NCBI GenBank assembly: GCA_017413145.1
Contig: JAFPUX010000352.1
Coordinates: 1-5,968, forward strand
DNA length: 5,968 nucleotides
Direction of reading: 5' to 3'
Origin: Kiritimatiellia bacterium
GTDB taxonomy: Bacteria; Verrucomicrobiota; Kiritimatiellia; RFP12; UBA3636
Both the position numbers and the translations under genes were made by a program. The notes below the pieces were generated by a model. The model saw nothing but the letters and a program-made list of their open reading frames with translations. It did no database searches and was not told the DNA's origin. This document shows positions 1 to 5,968 of this stretch, piece after piece. Every line of letters starts with the position of its first letter. The first letter of the stretch is position 1.

Positions 1-841
1 CGCCCCGGTAGAGCGCGGCGAGGTCCTCGCGGAGCGCGTAGCTCACGCGCGTTAAGCGCTCGCCGGGCGGGAGCGCGGCGACCGCGGCCTCCACGGCGGG
101 TTCGCCGAGGCGCGCGCGGCCGACGAGCACGAGGCGGTGCGGGATCTTGTCGCAGATGCGGCCGTAGGCCGCGACGGCGGTCGCGAGGTCCTTGTGCGGG
201 TAGGTATTGCCGACGGCGAGCAGGACGGGATCCGCGGCGCGCGTGAGCGCGAGGACGCGCTCCGCGACGAACGAGCCGGAGAGCGGTTCGGCGAACGACG
301 GATCGGCCGCCTCGGGCGTGACGACGACGCGGTCGGGCGGCGTCCCGGGCAGCTGCGAGAAGATCTCCTGGCGCGAGAACTCCGACGGCGCGAGAACGAC
401 CGCGCTGCGCCGCACCGCGGACGGAACCGCGCGCCGCATCGCGGCGAGCGCGAGCGGCGGGAAGTCCTCCGGGAAGTGCCGGTACTGCATGTCGTGGATC
501 GTCGTCGCCTGCGGGCAGCGGACGCGCGCCGGCGCGGCGTTGCCGGGGTTCCAGAGGACGTCCGCGCCCGCGGCGCGGACGAGCCGCGGCAACGCGAACT
601 TCTCGAAGAGCACGCGGCGCACGCGCGACGTCGCGCGGACGCCGGTGTCGACGACGGTCGTGCGCGGCGCATCCCGCAGGTCGAGCGCGAGCGCGCGGCG
701 GTTCTCCGCGTTGGCGAAGACGACGAGAGCCTCGTCCGGCGCGAGCCTCGCGGGCAGCTCCGCGAGTGTGCGGCGCAGGTAGGTTTCCGTGCCGCCGACC
801 TCGCCGGGGACCAGGAAGAGCGCGTTGACCCCGATTTTCAC
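1..841 (-). CDS. Family 4 (GT-B fold) glycosyltransferase, 3' end beyond window
   Basis: Reading leftward from a GTG at 841-839 there are 280 sense codons without a stop, so the C-terminus lies outside the window. The protein begins MKIGVNALFLVPGEVGGTETYLRR. The glycine-rich GGTETYLRR (residues 16-24) is the usual N-terminal signature of GT4 enzymes. Further family-like blocks are NPG (98-100), TIHDMQYRHFPEDF (114-127), LAPSEFSRQEI (150-160), VVVTPEAAD (172-180) and LLAVGNTYPHKDLATAV (207-223), the last opening the second Rossmann domain. The conserved E-x7-E region that contacts the nucleotide-sugar donor would fall past the left edge; roughly 90-100 residues are missing relative to typical 370-residue members. 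It likely adds a sugar to a lipid-linked glycan at the cytoplasmic face of the membrane; donor and linkage cannot be told. The GTG start overlaps the stop of the preceding glycosyltransferase gene by 4 bases, and a GGAGG lies 10 bases upstream (852-856). Leu263 uses TTA, rare in such GC-rich DNA. Confidence 0.88.
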   Translation of the reverse strand, partial: MKIGVNALFLVPGEVGGTETYLRRTLAELPARLAPDEALVVFANAENRRALALDLRDAPRTTVVDTGVRATSRVRRVLFEKFALPRLVRAAGADVLWNPGNAAPARVRCPQATTIHDMQYRHFPEDFPPLALAAMRRAVPSAVRRSAVVLAPSEFSRQEIFSQLPGTPPDRVVVTPEAADPSFAEPLSGSFVAERVLALTRAADPVLLAVGNTYPHKDLATAVAAYGRICDKIPHRLVLVGRARLGEPAVEAAVAALPPGERLTRVSYALREDLAALYRG

Positions 842-1749
842 GAGACGGGGCCCTCCGCGTGCTCGTGCTCGGGGATGCGGACCGCCTCGGGCGGGTCGTT
901 GTCGACGCGGCCCTCGGTGACGGGCGACGGCGAACGCGAGAGAACGTGCTTGTAGAGGAAGACGATGGCGTGGGCGAGCGCGTGGTGGACGACCGACGTG
1001 GGCGCCCACGTGCCGGCGTCCGCCTGCGCGGCGTCGAGCTCCTCGCGGAACTGGCGCTCGAAGTTCGCGCCGCTGATCGATCCGGGCGTCCAGCGGAAGA
1101 ACGCCGTGGCGGGGTGAGGGACCGGCACGCCGCCGCCCTGGCGCCACAGGCGCAACCAGAGATCGTAATCCCACGCAGCCTTGAGGTCCGTGCGCAGCGG
1201 GCCCGCCGCCTCCCACGCGGAGCGGCGGAAGACGGTCGCCGGTTGCGAGACGTAGTTGAGCGTGCGCAGCACGGTGCGGCACGAAAGCGGGAACCAGAAG
1301 TTCTTGAAGCGCGTCACGAAGCGGCGGATTTCGCGGCCCTCCGCGTCGATGATCGGACAGTGTCCGAAGCAGAAGGACGCCTTCGGGTGGCGGCGCAGGA
1401 TGTAGTCCGAGCGCAGCAGCGCGTGGGGGGCGTACTCGTCGTCGGAGTTGAGCCAGCCGAGGTAGTCGCCGCGGGCTTCGCGCAGGCCGCGGTTGATCGC
1501 GTCGGCCGGGCCGGTGTCTTTTCCCGGGAGGAAACGCGTGTCGGGGTGAGCCCACCGCGCGACGATCTCCGCGGTGCGGTCGGTCGAACCGCCGTCCACG
1601 ACGATGTGCTCGACGCGGACGCCGTCGTCGCGCTGCATCGCCACGGTGCGCATCGTTTCGTCGAGGAACCGCTCCGAGTCGAGCGTCGGCGTCACGATGG
1701 TGAAAAACGGCGTCTTGTCGCCGCGCGGGAACGGTTTTTGGCGGCTCAC
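838..1749 (-). CDS. Family 2 (GT-A fold) glycosyltransferase
   Basis: A 303-residue protein starting at GTG 1749-1747 (MSRQKPFPRGDKTPFFTIVTPTLDSE) and ending at TGA 840-838. The frame is open further upstream, but that part is antisense-like Arg-rich sequence overlapping the ABC ATPase gene, and the GT2 fold starts just after this GTG, so the short start is preferred. Visible GT2 elements are FFTIVTPTLDSERFLDETM (15-33), EHIVVDGGSTDRTAEIV (47-63), the donor-binding GPADAINRGLREARGDYLGWLNSDDEY (80-106) with the DxD-like SDD at 102-104, and a later NYVSQPATVFRR (165-176) followed by AWDYDLWLRL (192-201). This last block is typical of GT2 enzymes of O-antigen and capsule loci. No transmembrane segment is evident, so it probably works in the cytoplasm on a lipid-linked acceptor. 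It overlaps the ATPase gene and the next glycosyltransferase gene by 4 bases each (GTGA). Sugar specificity is not predictable from what can be seen. Confidence 0.92.
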   Translation of the reverse strand: MSRQKPFPRGDKTPFFTIVTPTLDSERFLDETMRTVAMQRDDGVRVEHIVVDGGSTDRTAEIVARWAHPDTRFLPGKDTGPADAINRGLREARGDYLGWLNSDDEYAPHALLRSDYILRRHPKASFCFGHCPIIDAEGREIRRFVTRFKNFWFPLSCRTVLRTLNYVSQPATVFRRSAWEAAGPLRTDLKAAWDYDLWLRLWRQGGGVPVPHPATAFFRWTPGSISGANFERQFREELDAAQADAGTWAPTSVVHHALAHAIVFLYKHVLSRSPSPVTEGRVDNDPPEAVRIPEHEHAEGPVS

Positions 1750-2957
1750 GGCGCGGGGTCGCTCCAGGTCGCGGGAAGGCGCGCGAGGCCGTCGAACCAC
1801 CGCGGCGCCGCCAGGCGCAGTAGGAGGCGGTTTTCGAGGCGGTGGAAGTTCTTCTCGTGGTCGGCGCTGTGCAGCGCGAAGGAGAGGGCCCAATCGCCGG
1901 CGGCGAGGTTCGAGAGGTCCAGTTCGAGGTCGAGCCCGCCTTCGCCCTCGGCGAAGGGAATCTCGCGGCCCGCGATCTGCGTATTGCTGCCGAAGAGCAC
2001 CGCGCCGTCGGACGCGCGCGCGATCGAGAAGCCGCACACCGGCCGTTCGACGCGCGCCGTCGCATGCCAGCGCAGGCGAACGACCGCTCGGTCTCCGGAC
2101 ACGACGGCGCGGTCCGCGGACGCCGCGCCCGTGGCGGGGTCGACGAGCTCGACCTTCGTGAAGCGCATTTCGCCGGTGCCCCATTCGCGCGAACCCGCGG
2201 CGGCGGCGAGCTCGCCCATCGATTCGGCCTGGTAGCCCTGCACGACCGCGTCCGCGTCGCCGAGGCCGACGAGCCGCCCGTGCGAAAGGTGCGCGATGCG
2301 GTCGGACACGCGGCGGATCGTGTTGATGTCGTGCGAAATGAGGATCATCGACTTGCCGGCGCGGCGGAACTCGTCCATCTTGTCGAGGCACTTGCGCTGG
2401 AACTCCGCGTCGCCGACGGCGAGCACTTCGTCCACGAGCAGCACGTCCGGATCGACCTGCACGGCGACGGAGAAGCCGAGCCGCACGTACATGCCGGAGG
2501 AGTAGAAGCGGACCGGCTCCTCGATGAACTCGCGCAACCCCGCGAACTCGACGATCTCGTCGAAGCGCGCGCGCATCGTCTCGCGCGGGATGCCCATGAT
2601 CGCGCCGTAGAGCATCACGTTCTCGCGGCCCGTCAGGTCCGGGTGGAACCCGGCGCCGAGCTCCAGCAGCGAGCTCACCGTGCCGCGCGTGCGGGCCGCG
2701 CCTTCGCTCGGGCGCATCGTCCCCGCGACGATCGAGAGCAGCGTAGACTTGCCGGCGCCGTTCGCGCCGATCAGGCCGAGCGTCTCGCCGCGGCGGACGC
2801 GGAACGTGACGTCGTCCAGCGCGGTGAAGACGCGCCCGCGGCGGCCGCGCAGCGCGTCCACGACCGCCGTCTTGAGCGAACGCGCCGTCCCCGCGAGGCG
2901 GAAGCGCTTCGTCACGTGCGACACGTCGATCGCCCAGTTCCCGTCCGTCCCGCTCAC
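1746..2957 (-). CDS. wzt: Polysaccharide ABC exporter ATPase with C-terminal glycan-binding domain (Wzt type)
   Basis: A 403-residue protein from GTG 2957-2955 to TGA 1748-1746. The GTG is chosen because the ATPase fold begins at once (MSGTDGNWAIDVSHVTKRF), a GGAG sits 7 bases upstream (2965-2968), and the start overlaps the permease stop as GTGA. The nucleotide-binding domain shows Walker A GANGAGKS (64-71), the LLELGAGFHPDLTGREN block (97-113) typical of the Wzt/TagH/KpsT branch, the signature YSSGM (152-156), Walker B VLLVDE (172-177) followed by LAVGD, and the switch His209. Residues from about 255 to 403 form an extra beta-rich domain resembling Wzt_C (FGSNTQIAGREIPF and ALHSADHEKNFHRLENRLLL). 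In E. coli O8/O9a Wzt this domain binds the modified end of the finished chain, coupling chain termination to export. By inference this protein powers export of a complete, lipid-linked glycan through the neighbouring permease. The gene symbol is by family resemblance. Confidence 0.93.
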   Translation of the reverse strand: MSGTDGNWAIDVSHVTKRFRLAGTARSLKTAVVDALRGRRGRVFTALDDVTFRVRRGETLGLIGANGAGKSTLLSIVAGTMRPSEGAARTRGTVSSLLELGAGFHPDLTGRENVMLYGAIMGIPRETMRARFDEIVEFAGLREFIEEPVRFYSSGMYVRLGFSVAVQVDPDVLLVDEVLAVGDAEFQRKCLDKMDEFRRAGKSMILISHDINTIRRVSDRIAHLSHGRLVGLGDADAVVQGYQAESMGELAAAAGSREWGTGEMRFTKVELVDPATGAASADRAVVSGDRAVVRLRWHATARVERPVCGFSIARASDGAVLFGSNTQIAGREIPFAEGEGGLDLELDLSNLAAGDWALSFALHSADHEKNFHRLENRLLLRLAAPRWFDGLARLPATWSDPAP

Positions 2958-3823
2958 AGCACGTCTCCGAAGGAACGGTCCCCGCGCCGCAACGCGAAGA
3001 CGCCGAGAAGAAACACGAGCGCCGCCGACGCGACGGACGCGAGAATCCACCAGGCCGACGGCGCGGCGGCGGCCGGCGCGCCCCACGCGGCGAGCGTATC
3101 CGGACCGGGGACGAGCTCGTCGCCCATGAGTCCGCGGCGGTACATCGCGAGGACGCCCGTCATCGGATTGAGGTACACCAGACCCCGCCACGCGTCCGGC
3201 AGCGGCGCCGCCGAAACCTGCATGGCCGGGTAGTAGAACACGGGCGTGAGGAAGAACCACGCCAGTTGCCCGACGCCGACGATGTGTTGCGTGTCGCGGA
3301 AAAAGACGTTGAGCGTCGAAACGAGATACGAAATTCCGAGCGCGAGGACGAAATGCAGCGCGACCGCCGGGACAAGCCAGTAGGCGCGGCCGAGGCGCAG
3401 ATGGCCGGCGAGCGCGAGGTAGAGCAGCAGCGGCACGAGCGTGAGGAGGAAATTCACCGCGTTGGCGAGCGTCGTCGAAAGCGGCAGGATCGCGCGGGGA
3501 AACCAGACCTTCTTGACGAGATTCGAGTTGCCGGCGATCGCGTACAGCGAATCGTTGAGCGTGCCGGCCGTGAAACCCCAGACGACGACGCCCGTGACGA
3601 GGAACGGCAGGTAGCCGCCCCCGCCGCCGAACTTGAGGATGCGCGCGAAGATCGCGTACATGAGGATCGTCGCGGCGGGCGTGAGCAGCGACCAGAAGAA
3701 CCCGAGGGCGGAGCCCTTGTAGCGGATCTTCAGGTTGCGGATCGCGAGGATGCGGGTCAGCTCGCCCCACTTGCGGAGCGGACCGCCCGCGGCGCGCCCG
3801 TTTCCGGTCGTTTCGTCGTTCAT
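2954..3823 (-). CDS. wzm: Polysaccharide ABC-2 export permease (Wzm type)
   Basis: A 289-residue inner-membrane protein from ATG 3823-3821 to TGA 2956-2954. It shows the ABC-2 polysaccharide exporter layout. A short cytoplasmic N-terminus with an amphipathic stretch ends in RNLKIRYKGSALGFFWSLLTP (29-49), the hallmark of the family. About six hydrophobic segments follow (roughly 42-63, 72-94, 111-139, 148-170, 181-199 and 257-278). Other family-like blocks are NLVKKVWFPRAILPLS (101-116), LNVFFRDTQHIV (171-182), FFLTPVFYYP (190-199) and VYLNPMTGVLAMYRRGL (216-232). It is the first gene of a four-gene operon and forms the transmembrane channel for the ATPase encoded next, which it overlaps by 4 bases. 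The start is chosen because the family's N-terminus begins shortly after it and a good promoter ends just 13 bases upstream. No Shine-Dalgarno sequence is seen, in keeping with a very short leader. The symbol rests on family resemblance. Confidence 0.93.
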   Translation of the reverse strand: MNDETTGNGRAAGGPLRKWGELTRILAIRNLKIRYKGSALGFFWSLLTPAATILMYAIFARILKFGGGGGYLPFLVTGVVVWGFTAGTLNDSLYAIAGNSNLVKKVWFPRAILPLSTTLANAVNFLLTLVPLLLYLALAGHLRLGRAYWLVPAVALHFVLALGISYLVSTLNVFFRDTQHIVGVGQLAWFFLTPVFYYPAMQVSAAPLPDAWRGLVYLNPMTGVLAMYRRGLMGDELVPGPDTLAAWGAPAAAAPSAWWILASVASAALVFLLGVFALRRGDRSFGDVL

Positions 3824-3836
3824 GCGGTTGCGCGGG

Positions 3837-3866
3837 ATTCTACCACACCCCCGCGCGCGAAAGCAA
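3837..3866 (-). promoter_or_regulatory. Promoter of the glycan export operon (extended -10)
   Basis: Read on the minus strand: -35 TTGCTT (3866-3861), an 18-base spacer, an extended -10 TG at 3845-3844, and -10 TAGAAT (3842-3837). Thirteen bases separate the -10 from the ATG at 3823, so transcription should start near 3830 and give a leader of only about 6-8 bases, too short for a normal Shine-Dalgarno site; none is seen. This is inferred from sequence pattern only. Confidence 0.6.
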
Positions 3867-3876
3867 ACGCGCGCGG
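3851..3876. repeat. Perfect 9-bp inverted repeat between the divergent promoters
   Basis: CCGCGCGCG (3851-3859) and CGCGCGCGG (3868-3876) are exact reverse complements, separated by AAAGCAAA. The leftward -35 box (3861-3866) lies in the spacer and the rightward -35 (3877-3882) touches the right arm, so a protein bound here could block both promoters. It may be an operator, but short CG-only arms arise easily in GC-rich DNA, so the function is uncertain. The symmetry itself is seen directly. Confidence 0.4.
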
Positions 3877-3905
3877 TTGCCGCGGGCCGGCGGTTTTGGT
3901 AGACT
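3877..3905 (+). promoter_or_regulatory. Promoter of argS, predicted to give a leaderless mRNA
   Basis: The -35 is TTGCCG (3877-3882), with a 17-base spacer, an extended -10 TG at 3897-3898 and -10 TAGACT (3900-3905). Only 8 bases lie between the -10 and the ATG at 3914, so the expected start site is about 3912-3914 and the transcript would carry 0-2 bases of leader. No Shine-Dalgarno sequence is present, which agrees. The core TGGTAGA(A/C)T-CC resembles that of the opposing promoter, suggesting the same sigma factor reads both. Confidence 0.62.
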
Positions 3906-3913
3906 CCGCGGGC

Positions 3914-5746
3914 ATGGAAACGATCCCTTCCTTCGCGGACGAGCTCTCCGCGTGGCTCGGCGAGCGCTTCGCCGCCGCCTTTCCCGACTGCCCCGAGGCC
4001 GCGCGCGCCGGGCGCGTCGTCCCGAGCGCCAAGGCCGGCTTCGGCGACTTCCAGTGCTCGGACGCGATGGCCCTCGCGCGTCCGCTCAAGCTGCCGCCGC
4101 GCAAGATCGCCGAGGCCGTCCTCGCGGGCGCGGCGCTCCCGGACTGCGTCGAAAAGGCCGAAATCGCCGGCGCGGGCTACGTGAACCTGACGCTCAAGGG
4201 CGAAGCCCTCGCCGCGCGCGCGGCGGCCGTCGCCGAGGACGCCGCGCACGGCGGCGTCCCGCAGACCGGCGCCGGGAAGACCGTCGTCGTGGACTACTCC
4301 AGCCCCAACGTCGCCAAGTCGATGCACATCGGTCACATCCGCTCGACCGTCATCGGCGGCTCGCTCGTGGAGATCTTCCGCGCGCTCGGCTTCACGGTCG
4401 TCGGCGACAACCACATCGGCGACTGGGGCACGCAGTTCGGCATCATCATCAAGGGCTGGCGCGAGTTCGCGGACAAGGACGCCATCGCGCGCGACCCTGT
4501 ACCCGAGCTGGAGCGCATCTACAAGGAAAGCTACGCCCGCGCGAAGGCGGACGAAGCGTGGATGGACGCCTGCCGCGCCGAGACCGTGAAGCTCCAGCAG
4601 GGCGACCCGGAGAACCGCGCGCTCTGGCAGGACTTCATCCGGATGTCGCGCCACACGTTCGACGAAATCTACGACCGCCTCGGCATCTCGTTCGAGACGA
4701 CGCGCGGCGAGAGCTACTACCAGCCGCAGCTCGCCGCGATGGTCGAGCGGCTCGAAAAGACGGGACTCGCGCACGAGAGCCGCGGCGCGGTCGTCGTCGA
4801 CCTGCGCGACCTCGACCCCGCCTACGCGGAGCAGTCGCGCAAGGCCGTCGAGAGCGCGCTCGCCAAGGGCGACCGGGAGAGCGCCGCGCGCGAGGACGGC
4901 AAGTGGATCTGCATCGTCCGCAAGGAGGACGGCGGGTTCAACTACAACACGACCGACCTGGCGACGATGGAAACGCGCGAGAAGGACTACCGTCCCGCGA
5001 AGATCGTCATCGTCACGGACGACCGCCAGATCCCGCACTTCCAGCAACTCTTCGCGATCACGGAGAAACTCGGGCTCGTCACGCCCGGGACGGACCTCGT
5101 GCACGTCGCGTTCGGAACGATCACGGACGAAAACGGCCACCCGTTCTCGACGCGCCAGGGCGGCATGCCGAAGCTCAAGGAGCTGCTCGACGAGGCCGCC
5201 TCGCGCGCGCTGGCGATCGTCCGAGAGAAGAACCCCGACCTGCCGGACGCCGATGCCCGCGCGCTCGCCGAGACGATCGGCATCGGCGCGGTGAAGTACT
5301 CGGATCTCGCGATGGATCCGATTACGACGATCCGCTTCTCGTGGGACGCGGTCCTTTCGCTCCAAGGCAACTCCGGCCCGTACCTGCAGTACGCCCACGC
5401 GCGCATCCGCTCGCTGCTGGCCAAGTACGCCGAGACGTTCCCCGGCGAGGACTGGCGCACCGCGCCGATCCGTCCGGACGACCCGCTGGAGCGCGCGCTC
5501 GCGCGCCGCATCCTCGCGTTCCCGGAGACCGTCGCCGCCGCGGGCGCCAAGTGCCGCCCGAACCTCGTCGCGGACTACCTCTTCTGCCTCGCGCAGGACT
5601 ACAGCTCCTTCTACCAGAAGCTCTCCGTTCTCAAGGCCGAAGATCCCGCCGTGCGGGCCGGCCGCGCGCGCCTGTGCGCCGCCGTGGCGTCCGTCCTGAA
5701 GCGGGGCCTCGCGCTGCTCGGCATCCAGGCCCCGGAACGCATGTAG
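3914..5746 (+). CDS. argS: Arginyl-tRNA synthetase (class I)
   Basis: A complete 610-residue protein from ATG 3914 to TAG 5744-5746. It charges tRNA-Arg with arginine using ATP in the cytoplasm. The N-terminal tRNA-recognition (Add1) domain covers about residues 1-95, with FGDFQCSDAMALARPLKLPP (43-62) and GAGYVNLTL (86-94). The Rossmann catalytic core carries SSPNVAKSMHIGH (129-141) with the class I HIGH motif at 138-141, then GDNHIGDWGTQFG and, later, NYNTTDLATM. As in many ArgS proteins the KMSKS loop is not canonical: its place is taken by PFSTRQGG (410-417) followed by LLDEA. GNSGPYLQYAHARIRSLL opens the C-terminal DALR anticodon-binding domain, which ends in the usual LLGIQAPERM. E. coli ArgS has 577 residues, so the length is normal to slightly long. 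The frame is open upstream of 3914, but that stretch is antisense to the permease gene. The gene is transcribed alone, divergent from the export operon and convergent with the 5S gene. Confidence 0.98.
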   Translation: METIPSFADELSAWLGERFAAAFPDCPEAARAGRVVPSAKAGFGDFQCSDAMALARPLKLPPRKIAEAVLAGAALPDCVEKAEIAGAGYVNLTLKGEALAARAAAVAEDAAHGGVPQTGAGKTVVVDYSSPNVAKSMHIGHIRSTVIGGSLVEIFRALGFTVVGDNHIGDWGTQFGIIIKGWREFADKDAIARDPVPELERIYKESYARAKADEAWMDACRAETVKLQQGDPENRALWQDFIRMSRHTFDEIYDRLGISFETTRGESYYQPQLAAMVERLEKTGLAHESRGAVVVDLRDLDPAYAEQSRKAVESALAKGDRESAAREDGKWICIVRKEDGGFNYNTTDLATMETREKDYRPAKIVIVTDDRQIPHFQQLFAITEKLGLVTPGTDLVHVAFGTITDENGHPFSTRQGGMPKLKELLDEAASRALAIVREKNPDLPDADARALAETIGIGAVKYSDLAMDPITTIRFSWDAVLSLQGNSGPYLQYAHARIRSLLAKYAETFPGEDWRTAPIRPDDPLERALARRILAFPETVAAAGAKCRPNLVADYLFCLAQDYSSFYQKLSVLKAEDPAVRAGRARLCAAVASVLKRGLALLGIQAPERM

Positions 5747-5786
5747 TCCGGCTCCGTCCGCAGAGGAACCCGCGGACCCGAAACGA

Positions 5787-5822
5787 AAGAGCCCTCCGGA
5801 GCGGACGCTCCGGGGGGCTCTT
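5787..5822. terminator. Shared hairpin terminator between argS and the rRNA operon
   Basis: A 16-bp stem (5787-5802 with 5807-5822) closes a four-base loop. In the minus-strand (rRNA) transcript it is followed by UCGUUU, extending the UU at the stem's end, a reasonable intrinsic terminator for the operon ending in 5S. In the plus-strand (argS) transcript the stem is fully paired with one G-U pair, but only the stem's own two U residues follow, so termination there may be weaker. In the minus-strand RNA the same position is an A-C mismatch. The 85-base gap between argS and 5S contains nothing else recognisable. Confidence 0.75.
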
Positions 5823-5831
5823 GCAAGAAAA

Positions 5832-5948
5832 CCTTGGCGGCGCGCTACTCTCCCGCGGCCGACTGCCGCAGTACCCTCGCCACTGGGGCCCTTCACTTCC
5901 GAGTTCGGAATGGGATCGGGTGTTGCCTCCCCGCCATGGCCACCAAGG
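5832..5948 (-). rRNA. rrf: 5S ribosomal RNA
   Basis: The minus strand carries the conserved 5S core CCGAACTCGGAAGTGAAG (5908-5891) and GGGAGAGTAG (5854-5845). The two ends pair as helix I: CCTTGGTGGC at the 5' end (5948-5939) with GCCGCCAAGG at the 3' end (5841-5832), including one G-U pair. This gives a 117-base gene, normal for bacterial 5S; the exact mature ends may differ by a base or two. It is probably the last gene of an rRNA operon whose 23S gene lies beyond the right edge. The remaining 20 bases (5949-5968) would be 23S-5S spacer and show nothing specific. Confidence 0.96.
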
Positions 5949-5968
5949 AAAAAACGCCGAAGAAGAAG

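Noticed and set aside
137..955. Plus-strand open frames over the left glycosyltransferase
   Set aside because: The translations are Arg/Glu/Val-rich without recognisable motifs, while the minus-strand frame shows consecutive GT4 motifs.
1750..2391. N-terminal extension of the family 2 glycosyltransferase
   Set aside because: It overlaps the ATPase C-terminal domain in another frame, is Arg-rich and matches no domain; the GTG at 1749 gives a normal GT2 length.
1842..3233. Plus-strand open frame antisense to the ATPase and permease
   Set aside because: The composition (Arg, Ala, His, Asp) is that of a codon-bias shadow, and the opposite strand encodes clear Wzt and Wzm proteins.
2958..3770. 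N-terminal extension of the ATPase
   Set aside because: It lies over the permease in another frame and is low-complexity; the nucleotide-binding domain starts right after the GTG at 2957.
3266..3913. Upstream extension of the argS frame
   Set aside because: The extension is antisense to the permease gene and is charged repetitive sequence (EREVEQQRHEREEE-like) with no family match. The ArgS family N-terminus begins just after 3914, where a promoter also ends.
3824..3913. T-box riboswitch or other leader RNA for argS
   Set aside because: The gap is only 90 bases, with promoter elements reaching to 8 bases before the ATG, so there is no room for a leader, and no T-box sequence is present.
3824..5896. 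A very long open frame on the minus strand antisense to argS, continuous with the permease frame
   Set aside because: Its translation is Arg/Ala/Val-rich, low-complexity shadow sequence typical of GC-rich DNA, it runs through the terminator region, and argS on the other strand is unmistakable. Only the part from 3823 downward is the permease.
1..5968. CRISPR array, insertion sequence, attachment site or phage-like system
   Set aside because: No direct repeat array, transposase, integrase or flanking target duplication was seen. All coding space is accounted for by known families, so no new defence or mobile system is claimed.

Overview
The window is uniformly GC-rich and almost fully coding. 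It looks like chromosomal DNA from a Gram-negative-type bacterium with an outer membrane, because it encodes a Wzm/Wzt-type exporter of finished polysaccharide chains next to housekeeping genes. The phylum cannot be fixed from this sequence alone. An acidobacterial or similar high-GC lineage is a guess, not a result.

Left part (1-3823, all on the minus strand): one tightly packed operon, in transcription order. First is an ABC-2 polysaccharide export permease (Wzm type, 2954-3823). Next is its ATPase with a C-terminal glycan-recognition domain (Wzt type, 1746-2957), then a family-2 glycosyltransferase (838-1749). Last is a family-4 glycosyltransferase that runs off the left edge (1-841). All three gene junctions are the same 4-base overlap, GTGA, in which the stop TGA and the next GTG start share bases. 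The set fits synthesis and export of an O-antigen-like or capsule-like glycan: cytoplasmic glycosyltransferases build the chain on a lipid carrier, Wzt reads the chain end, and Wzm passes it across the inner membrane.

Middle (3824-3913): a 90-base divergent intergenic region. It holds two convincing back-to-back sigma70-like promoters, each with an extended -10, and a perfect 9+9 base inverted repeat of alternating C and G between them. The rightward promoter lies so close to the ATG of argS that its mRNA is predicted to be leaderless. The leftward promoter leaves a leader of only about 6-8 bases.

Right part (3914-5968): argS (arginyl-tRNA synthetase, complete, plus strand), then an intergenic hairpin terminator usable from both sides, then a 5S rRNA gene on the minus strand. 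The 5S gene is presumably the last gene of an rRNA operon entering from the right, so argS and the rRNA operon converge on the shared terminator.

No mobile element, CRISPR array, tRNA or clearly new system is visible. The points of most interest are regulatory (leaderless promoter, divergent dyad, repeated GTGA coupling) and the question of which glycan the locus makes.
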